Shown here one piece after another: positions 55,101-60,534 of a DNA stretch of 60,534 nucleotides (position 1 is its first letter; every line of letters begins with the position of its first letter). A program made the translations under genes and the position numbers. The DNA comes from Nostoc desertorum CM1-VF14 (GTDB taxonomy: Bacteria > Cyanobacteriota > Cyanobacteriia > Cyanobacteriales > Nostocaceae), in assembly GCA_019359245.1 (NCBI GenBank), contig JAHHHR010000047.1, positions 1 to 60,534 on the forward strand, given 5' to 3'. Under the pieces are notes generated by a model. The model did no database searches. It saw only the letters and a program-made list of their open reading frames with translations, and was not told the origin of the DNA.

Positions 55101-58100
55101 TTTGGCATCTGTCACCATATAATCTAATCGCTCTTTGGGGTAGGCGGGATCGAGGGATACATAGGCTGCTCCCGCTTTCAGAATCGCTAAAAGTCCCACG
55201 ATCATTTCTAGGGAACGGTCTAAACAGATTCCCACTAAATCATCGGGTTTAACCCCTAAATTTTGCAAGTGATGGGCTAATTGGTTGGCTTTTGTATTTA
55301 ATTGTTGATAGCTGAGTCTTTCATCGCCAAAAATAACAGCAATTTCTTGTGGATTTTTCCTGACTTGTTCCTCAAATAGTTGATGGATAGCTGGAATTGC
55401 CGGATATTCAGTTTCAGTTTGATTCCACTCTACTAATAACTGCTGTTTCTGCTCCGCTTTTAATAAGGAATATTGAGAAAGGCGTTGATGAGGATTAATT
55501 AAAATTTCCGTCAATAAAGTTTGATAATCTGTCACCATTCTTTCAATCGTATGGCGATCAAATAGGTCACTATTGTATTCCCAAACCATCGTGATGCCTT
55601 GGGTTTCACAGCTTTCAGTTGCTGATGTAGAATCACGACTAACTCGTTGCTCGGAACGAGGAATAACTACAACATCTAAATCAAACTTGGCGGAATAATT
55701 ACTAACAGCTTCATGTTGCTTAATTGTCAATCCTGGTAAATTCAGGTCAGGTAATTGAGCATCATGGAAACTGAACATTACCTGAAATAAGGGGTTATAG
55801 CTTAAGTGACGAATGGGTTTTAAAACTTCGACCACTTTATCGAAGGGAACATCCTCGTGAGCGTACCCTTCTAAGGTTACTTGACGGACTTGTTTTAATA
55901 GTTCCTGAAATGTGGGATTGCCGCTAAGATTTGTCCGCAGAACAATATTATTGACAATCATGCCAATTAAGCCCTCGGTTTCCCGCAAGCGCCGATTAGC
56001 CACCCCCGACCCTACACAAATGTCTTCTTGACCCGTATAGCGATAAATTTGGGCTAAAAAGACGGCAAACATACTCATAAAGAGGGTTGCGCCTTCTTGC
56101 CGACCCAGAGTTCTTAAACATTCACAGATATCTAGTGGCAACTCAAGACGAACCAGCCCCCCGTTATAAGTTTGTTCTGTGGGACGCGGGCGATCGTAAG
56201 GTAATTCTAAAAGGGGAGGCATCCCTGTTAATTGTTTATGCCAGTAATCTATCTGCGCTTTGGCTGCTTCACTCTCTGCCCATTCTCTTTGCCAATGGGC
56301 AAAGTCAGCGAATTGCAAAGTTGGTTCATCCAAAGGAGAAGGCAAGCCTTGAGAAAAGGCTTGATAGAGAGCAATTAATTCTTTTAAAAATAAGTTAAAT
56401 GACCAGCCATCATGCACCATGTGATGTTCTACATGGATTAAGCACCAATCTTGTTCGCTTAACTTTAATAATGTCCAATGAATTAACGGTAATTTAGTAA
56501 TATCAAAAGGTTTATAAACAGCTTCATCAGTTAATTTTTGAATTGCTGCTTCCTGTTGCTCTTGGGGAATGTCTTGTAAGTCGGTAATTGCTAATTTAAC
56601 GAGTTCTGGGGGATGAATAACTTGTACTAGCTTCCCTTCAATTGCCGGGAAAGTAGTACGAAAAATTTCGTGGCGGCGGATAATTTCGCTGAGACTTTGC
56701 TCTAAAATGGCAACATCTAATTTACCCTTAATTTGCAAACTTTCTTGAAATTGGTAAGCGGTGGCAGAGGGAGATAGGCGTTCGATAAAATAAACCCTCT
56801 CTTGGGCAAAAGATACAGGTAAATATCCTTGTCTGGAAATCGGTTTAATACTTGTAAAAGCAGAGTTATGTTGAACTTGCTGTTGTTGAATAATAATTTG
56901 GATTAATTCCCTAATAGTAGAGTTTTCAAAAAGATGCTTAAACGATATATCTACTTGAAAAGTATTCCTGATGCGAGACAAAATCTGTGTTGCAATCAAG
57001 GAATGTCCGCCTAACTGGAAGAAGTTCTCATCAATACTGATACGCTTGCGTCCGAATACTTGTCTCCAAATTTCAGCTAGGGTAGCTTCTTCCTGGTTAC
57101 GTGGGGGGGTGTAAGTAGTTTCTAACTGAGTATCTACATCATTAGGAATGGGTAAGCCTTGGCGATCAACTTTTCCGTTGGGATTGAGAGGAAGCTGTTC
57201 TAATACTACAAATGCCCCAGGAATCATGTAACTGGGAAGCTGATGTTTTAAAAATTCTTGTAAGCTAACAATTAAATTTTGCGTCTGTGAACGGGGAACA
57301 ACATAAGCAACTAAACTTTTATTGCCTAGATGATCTTGCCGATCAATCACAATAGTTTGAGAGATTTCGGGATGTTGTAGTATAACCGTTTCAATCTCTC
57401 CTAACTCGATTCTAAAACCATTAATTTTGACTTGATGATCGATGCGTCCTTGATACTCTAAATTACCATCGGTAAGATAACGCCCTAAATCCCCAGTTTT
57501 ATATAATTGTTCTGTGGGGTTAAAAGGCGATTGAATAAACGCTTTAACAGTTAATTCGGGACGGTTTAAATATCCTCTAGCCACGCCTGCGCCTCCGATA
57601 TAAATTTCTCCTAGCGTATTTGTAGGAACGGGGCTTAAGCTTTCATCTAATACATAAACTTGAACATTGTCTCCTAATGGTTTGCCAATAGGGATTTCGG
57701 CATGATTGAGTTGACTTTCGCTAAGGCAGGATAGGGAGCAACTAGTGGCGGCGATCGTTGCTTCTGTTGGTCCGTAAACATTAATTAATTCGGGAAAAGT
57801 ACCGAAGTTATTTAACCACTGTTTTACCCATTCTGGTTGAGCTTTTTCGCTACCAATAATTACTAATCGTAAATTACTGGGTAAGCTGATTTCGCTATTA
57901 ATAATTTCATTAACTAATAAATGCCAGTAAGGAGTCGGCAAATTCCAAACTGTCAGCCCTGATTCTTGCGATTTTTGGATAAATAAAGGAATAGAACTCA
58001 CTATTTCTTGAGTTCGTAAAATTAAGGTTGCCCCAGAACAAAGACAAGAATAAATTTCTTCGGCTGCTACATCAAAACTAATAGAGGCAAACTGAAGTAC

Positions 58101-58670
58101 GCGATCGCTTGCAGAAAGTCGATATCGATCTATGATCGAGTATGTAAAGTTTACTAAGGAATGATGTTCGATCATCACTCCTTTAGGTTTTCCTGTTGTT
58201 CCCGATGTATAAATAACATAAGCTAAATTATCAGGTTCTACCTTATTAATTAAATTATTCGCTCCTTGTCGAGCAATTTCCGACCATTGACTGTCTAAAT
58301 AAACAATTAATCCGCTATAATCTGAGATTAAATTAGACCATTGTGCTTGGGTCACTAGCACGGAGATTAAGGAATCTTGTACCATGTAGTGCAATCTTTC
58401 TTGGGGATAGGTCGGATCGAGAGGAATATAAGCTCCTCCCGCCTTGAGAATGCCTAGCAATCCAATAATCATTTCTAGAGAGGGATCAACACAAAGCCCC
58501 ATAAGCATTTCGGGCTTTATCTCTAGGGTTCGTAAATAATGGGCTAGTTGATTTGCCTTTGAATTTAATTCTCGATAGGTTAACTGCTTATTTTCAAAGA
58601 TGACAGCTATAGCTTCAGGTGTTTGTTCTACTTGAGCTTCAAATAATTGGTGAATACATTGCTTAAGCAT
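52164..58670 (-). CDS. aptA: NRPS, A-PCP-C(ureido)-A-PCP-E, anabaenopeptin starter synthetase
   Basis: The protein has 2168 residues and starts directly with an A domain (A3 TSGTTGKPKG near 157; pocket D-V-E-N-I-G-V-I-A). PCP1 serine is near 556. The C domain has E-H-H-M-V-H-D-G near 752, the EHHxxHDG variant reported for ureido-forming C domains. A domain 2 (A3 TSGSTGQPKG near 1246) has pocket D-A-E-D-I-G-S-V-V, resembling Lys codes. PCP2 is L-G-G-D-S-I near 1641 and the epimerase has HHLAIDSISW near 1825, E-G-H-G-R-E near 1970 and R-T-V-G-W-F-T. This is exactly the AptA/ApnA plan: exocyclic residue, ureido bond, D-Lys. The C-terminal helix (I-S-Q-Q-Q-L-D-Q-F-L) looks like a COM docking donor for the next protein. 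Confidence 0.93.
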   Translation of the reverse strand: MLKQCIHQLFEAQVEQTPEAIAVIFENKQLTYRELNSKANQLAHYLRTLEIKPEMLMGLCVDPSLEMIIGLLGILKAGGAYIPLDPTYPQERLHYMVQDSLISVLVTQAQWSNLISDYSGLIVYLDSQWSEIARQGANNLINKVEPDNLAYVIYTSGTTGKPKGVMIEHHSLVNFTYSIIDRYRLSASDRVLQFASISFDVAAEEIYSCLCSGATLILRTQEIVSSIPLFIQKSQESGLTVWNLPTPYWHLLVNEIINSEISLPSNLRLVIIGSEKAQPEWVKQWLNNFGTFPELINVYGPTEATIAATSCSLSCLSESQLNHAEIPIGKPLGDNVQVYVLDESLSPVPTNTLGEIYIGGAGVARGYLNRPELTVKAFIQSPFNPTEQLYKTGDLGRYLTDGNLEYQGRIDHQVKINGFRIELGEIETVILQHPEISQTIVIDRQDHLGNKSLVAYVVPRSQTQNLIVSLQEFLKHQLPSYMIPGAFVVLEQLPLNPNGKVDRQGLPIPNDVDTQLETTYTPPRNQEEATLAEIWRQVFGRKRISIDENFFQLGGHSLIATQILSRIRNTFQVDISFKHLFENSTIRELIQIIIQQQQVQHNSAFTSIKPISRQGYLPVSFAQERVYFIERLSPSATAYQFQESLQIKGKLDVAILEQSLSEIIRRHEIFRTTFPAIEGKLVQVIHPPELVKLAITDLQDIPQEQQEAAIQKLTDEAVYKPFDITKLPLIHWTLLKLSEQDWCLIHVEHHMVHDGWSFNLFLKELIALYQAFSQGLPSPLDEPTLQFADFAHWQREWAESEAAKAQIDYWHKQLTGMPPLLELPYDRPRPTEQTYNGGLVRLELPLDICECLRTLGRQEGATLFMSMFAVFLAQIYRYTGQEDICVGSGVANRRLRETEGLIGMIVNNIVLRTNLSGNPTFQELLKQVRQVTLEGYAHEDVPFDKVVEVLKPIRHLSYNPLFQVMFSFHDAQLPDLNLPGLTIKQHEAVSNYSAKFDLDVVVIPRSEQRVSRDSTSATESCETQGITMVWEYNSDLFDRHTIERMVTDYQTLLTEILINPHQRLSQYSLLKAEQKQQLLVEWNQTETEYPAIPAIHQLFEEQVRKNPQEIAVIFGDERLSYQQLNTKANQLAHHLQNLGVKPDDLVGICLDRSLEMIVGLLAILKAGAAYVSLDPAYPKERLDYMVTDAKISIILSLEKWTNLITRESVQWVCLDQQKLLINQEKTNNLEVEIAPQNLTYVIYTSGSTGQPKGVLIEHKSLINFTQSAIEQYQITKQDRVLQFASINFDAAAEEIYPCLSSGGTLILRTESMMKSIATFIEESRENEITIWDLPTAYWHLLISEIVQENLSLPTSLRLVILGGERVLPERVKLWQEYVGNYPQLVNSYGPTEATVVSTLYYLPEATVDKSEISIGKPINNVQVYILDRYLEPLPVGVPGELHIGGLGIARGYLNRPELTAEKFIDNPFRIGEKLYKTGDLVRYKADGNLEFLGRIDSQVKIRGFRIELTEIEATLNQYPLVRQAVVVAREENLGHKQLVAYLLCDRQQITLENIRHYLKQKLPAYMVPSVFIFLDNIPITPSGKVDYWALPIPEKTLSDSNAQNFTPPTSETEKQLAAIWAEVLRLEKVSIHDNFFELGGDSIISIQMISKANQMGLQLIPKQIFQYQTIAELATVVGTNQKIHANQDVVTGILPLTPIQHWFFEQNLTDAHFFNQSALIEVATNLEIGLLQTVIQRLISHHDALRLRYEQNNGHIQQINDDLKEAIPLCVIDLSQLSAAEQAAAIKRHDIELQESLNLTSGEIVKFALFKLDEEKPSQLLIVIHHLAIDSISWRILLEDLTTAYQQVSQGQAIKLPRKTTSFQDWSKQLTSYAQSEKIKQELDYWLSELQQTTPSLPVDYHPEKDGNLLCSAKYINVFLTPEETQKLLQEVPQTYNTQINDVLLTALVESFSQWSGENALLVDLEGHGREDLFAGVDLSRTVGWFTTLFPVRLQQSQVGKPEETLKSVKEQLRHLPNHGIGYGVLKYLSEDDDFQRRCQDLMKAQVSFNYLGQFDQVLTASGVLGTVKEWKSERSHSGDRSHLLEVSGLVSSQQLEIQFVYSEKIHRRETIAQLANEFLNVLRNLITHCQSASSQFYTPSDFSDANISQQQLDQFLNRINRKQAKNK

Positions 58671-59150
58671 GGGTCAATTCTTCTTTTAAATATTTAATAC
58701 GAAAAGATTAGTTGTTACGCTACTTTCTTCTAATAGTCAGATCCAATTCCCAGTTTCAATAGATTCGTTGAAAACTGCAAGCAAAAGATTTTTGACATTT
58801 TGTAATTTCTGGATTACGTGAAATCATTTTAAAAAGTACTCTAGGGGTTGGCAATGAGTACCGAAGGCTAAGATGACAGAACAGCAGCCCAAGACCGCAT
58901 TTTCCGCTTTTTCAGGATTTGGCACAAACGCGGCGGAACTTTTATATTCATGCTCCACTTTCATAATAATTTGTTATTTCGATTGAGTTCTATATTCTCA
59001 TTCATAGAACTATTTTCCTGAGTTTACCCTTAGTTGTCAGGCAATCCCCAACAGTACATTGAGTATTTATACTTAGCTAATGGATGCAATTATTTTTTTA
59101 GCTATCTCCTTTCTCTGAAAAATTAGTTGTTTTGTACTACATTTTGAATT
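58671..59150. other. Intergenic region upstream of the NRPS genes
   Basis: The region should contain the NRPS promoter near 58690-58800. AAGAAG stands about 10 bases before the NRPS start. A 37-codon frame on the plus strand (58873-58986, M-T-E-Q-Q-P-K-T-A-F) has GAAGG upstream but no recognisable homology. Nothing else stands out. Confidence 0.45.
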
Positions 59151-59390
59151 TCAAAATGAGCTTAATACTCTATTTATTTCAAAATGAGAATGGCTGGCTA
59201 ATATTGTTCCTTGGGGAAAAGTGAACGCTTTGCTGCGTCCTATCCCTGAAGCAATTTGCCAACCAGATACATCGACGGGTATCTTTTCGTGATTCGTAAT
59301 CTCAATGTATTCGTCAGATTGAGTTCTCTTGACCTGATTCTTGTAGACAATATTGGTAATCTCTATCTGTGGAGTTTGCTGATTTGTCAT
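59151..59390 (-). CDS. Truncated lamin-tail (LTD) domain protein
   Basis: The 79-residue product (ATG at 59390; an in-frame GTG at 59399 is possible) has the start of a lamin-tail domain: I-E-I-T-N-I-V-Y-K-N-Q, D-E-Y-I-E-I-T-N-H, I-P-V-D-V-S-G-W-Q-I-A-S-G, F-T-F-P-Q-G-T-I-L. Normal LTDs continue for about 40 more residues (a second half of the sandwich), so this copy is truncated and ends in unrelated residues. No ribosome-binding site is clear. It may be a relic. Confidence 0.6.
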   Translation of the reverse strand: MTNQQTPQIEITNIVYKNQVKRTQSDEYIEITNHEKIPVDVSGWQIASGIGRSKAFTFPQGTILASHSHFEINRVLSSF

Positions 59391-59497
59391 AATTTTCACT
59401 CAAAATTAATGGTAATAGTCATTGATGGCATCTACTAACCCCACATTTTATGGACTAGCTTTACCATTCAACACACAACGCAAAGATAGAAACTCAG

Positions 59498-59593
59498 TTA
59501 ACCAAAGGCAAGGTTATCAGGCTGTTCAACACCTTTGAGAATCTTTTGAGCATATTCGTTCAACTTGGTTTCAATAAAGTTTGTTAACGCCAT
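59498..59593 (-). CDS. Small peptide ORF, possible precursor or gene start remnant
   Basis: A 31-codon frame begins M-A-L-T-N-F-I-E-T-K-L and ends E-Q-P-D-N-L-A-F-G. The N-terminal 21 residues would form an amphipathic helix. I recognise no family. It is included because direct repeats like those before mdnA lie 125-150 bases upstream on the same strand (59718-59743), at about the same distance as in mdnA. It could be a RiPP-like precursor, a regulatory peptide or the surviving start of a lost gene. Confidence 0.4.
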   Translation of the reverse strand: MALTNFIETKLNEYAQKILKGVEQPDNLAFG

Positions 59594-59717
59594 AAATCTT
59601 TTTAAGATAAGTATGTGCTTTGAATCGCTTTGTGTGGTCTGAGAGTAAATAAACAGTTAAAGTACTGCACTTTTTACACTCAAATAGCTTCTTATAGCTA
59701 TGGTCAAAATGCAACGA

Positions 59718-59743
59718 CAGTTAAGACAGTTAAGAAAGTTAAG
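59718..59743 (-). promoter_or_regulatory. 9-bp direct repeats, second copy
   Basis: On the minus strand the sequence reads CTTAACTTT, CTTAACTGT, CTTAACTG in phase, the same repeat and period as upstream of mdnA. The likely target is the small ORF at 59498-59593. Confidence 0.55.
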
Positions 59744-59961
59744 TTAATATTTAAATAAACTTTACATAACAGATTAATTGCTTTATATTAACTTCATAAT
59801 AAAATCTTTGGTACTAAGCCGATTTATTTTTCTGTCTACGTGGTTTCAATGTAGCTTTTTTGACTATAGGATAGTGAATTCTAGGTTGCCGTGGTTGCGC
59901 TTTGATTTTAAGAACTTTTTAGTTCAAAACACAACTTACTTTTTTATTAACTGGCTTAACT

Positions 59962-60053
59962 AATACTGCTCGCTCAAGCTCTTTTGGGCATTCATTATAG
60001 ACAAAGATATTTCAAGGGTTTGAGCCTACTTTTTTCCTTAACCGAGCAGTATT
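59962..60053. repeat. Long-range inverted repeat
   Basis: AATACTGCTCG at 59962-59972 pairs perfectly with CGAGCAGTATT at 60043-60053 over a 70-base loop that contains a further GCTCAA/TTTGAGC match. It lies between the two repeat arrays and could be a MITE end pair or a structured leader. Confidence 0.5.
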
Positions 60054-60057
60054 CCTG

Positions 60058-60103
60058 CCTTAACTCTCTCAATAATTCACTTAAATGTCTTAACTTTCCT
60101 TGA
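60058..60103 (+). promoter_or_regulatory. mdnA-type direct repeats, third copy, plus-strand orientation
   Basis: The sequence has CTTAACTCT, then CTTAAATGT-CTTAACTTT-CCTTGA in phase. The block from CTTAAATGTCTTAACT to CCTTGA matches the mdnA-proximal block in 22 of 24 positions. It faces right, toward a gene outside the window or the short frame at 60199. Confidence 0.55.
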
Positions 60104-60534
60104 TTTTTATTCTTAGCTAAGAGAAGATAAGCCTGCACATAATATAGTGATCGACTTTAGCACTATCTCTTGAGCGATTATTCTTTAGTTATATAAAAAT
60201 GTATAATTTTTTCTCAAAAAATCTGCTTTCTTTACAGGCTAATTTAGTTGTCATTTCGCACTACATATCTGCTATTAAAAATTATGAACTATGTTGATTT
60301 ACATCCTCATTTACATTGGTAACAAGTAGATGACCTTAATTAAATATAAAATGCTTTTTTATTGACTATGCAGGCATAATGCCCACCTCACAAAAACAAT
60401 TAATCTCTTATCCCGGATTTCTCACAAACTCAGAAAAAAGCGGAGCTTCAAACTGATAAAATGTATATATGGTAAGCATTTGAGCAGTTTTAACCGATGA
60501 ATCTACCCGCAACGCGATCGCTCCCAAAACAGTT

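Larger units (their letters stand above)
59594..60534. other. Right-edge region: regulatory repeats, no clear gene
   Basis: No convincing gene is seen in about 940 bases. It holds two copies of the mdnA-type direct repeats and a long-range inverted repeat. Frames such as 59778-59963 (+) and 60199-60297 (+) lack ribosome-binding sites and recognisable content. An ATG at 60497 opens a frame into the window edge but is too short to judge. Confidence 0.45.

Noticed and set aside
58873..58986. 37-codon plus-strand frame M-T-E-Q-Q-P-K-T-A-F
   Set aside because: A GAAGG lies upstream, but there is no similarity to anything I know, and it sits in the divergent NRPS promoter region.
59778..59963. 61-codon plus-strand frame rich in Phe/Leu
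   Set aside because: No ribosome-binding site. The opposite strand reads a basic Lys/Arg-rich stretch without a start codon, so both are probably chance or relic sequence.
60497..60534. ATG opening a frame into the right window edge
   Set aside because: Only 12 codons are visible and there is no ribosome-binding site; cannot be judged.

Overview
The window looks like chromosome or large-plasmid DNA of a filamentous, probably heterocyst-forming (Nostoc-like) cyanobacterium. The evidence is many HIP1 octamers (GCGATCGC), an RpaB-type response regulator, a GUN4 domain, a CHAT protein beside a two-partner secretion pair, AAAATTC tandem repeats, IS630-type elements with MITEs, and two cyanobacterial peptide-toxin pathways. 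No RNA gene or CRISPR array was seen.

Layout. 1-331 is the edge of a small accessory-DNA protein gene; a shorter relative lies at 15336-15836. 1294-5565 (+) is a tight operon: a STAND NTPase with a vMAP-like N-terminus, a zinc-ribbon/Ser-Thr kinase/TPR protein and a secreted protein. It converges on a minus-strand operon, 5759-12772: filamentous-haemagglutinin exoprotein (TpsA), its outer-membrane transporter (TpsB) and a CHAT protease-like TPR protein. 13041-23964 is mixed: a ferritin-like protein, a membrane/coiled-coil protein, an SDR with a divergent AraC regulator, a tyrosine-recombinase operon split by a four-helix-bundle cassette, two unknown proteins and an RpaB-like regulator followed by a dead SDR fragment. 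24065-28772 holds a large beta-repeat protein, a small unknown and a coiled-coil/GUN4 protein.

The core is two adjacent peptide pathways on the minus strand. The microviridin locus (about 28.9-37.1 kb) has a 46-residue precursor (mdnA, 36813-36953, core TYKFPSDLEDR), amide-forming and ester-forming ATP-grasp ligases (mdnB, mdnC), a LamG-patatin lipase, a glycine-zipper membrane protein, an ABC exporter and a decayed GNAT acetyltransferase. A decayed IS630 element carrying a nested MITE separates it from an NRPS line (38.7-58.7 kb): A-PCP-C-A-PCP-E, then C-A-PCP-C-A(NMT)-PCP, then C-A-PCP, followed by a paralogous exporter. The first NRPS carries the ureido-type C motif EHHxxHDG and a Lys-like second A domain with an epimerase, which marks an anabaenopeptin-type line. 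It differs from the canonical six-module line: the single-module protein that should follow the epimerase is absent, the last A domain has damaged core motifs, and the terminal thioesterase survives only as a C-terminal fragment behind a stop codon.

Two less expected signals link the edges. A direct-repeat motif (CTTAACTTT-like, 9-bp period) lies upstream of mdnA and recurs twice near 59.7-60.1 kb, next to a 31-codon ORF of unknown function. Both exporters share an unusual C-terminal helix-turn-helix-like tail. All functional calls rest on motif recognition by eye; no database search was run.
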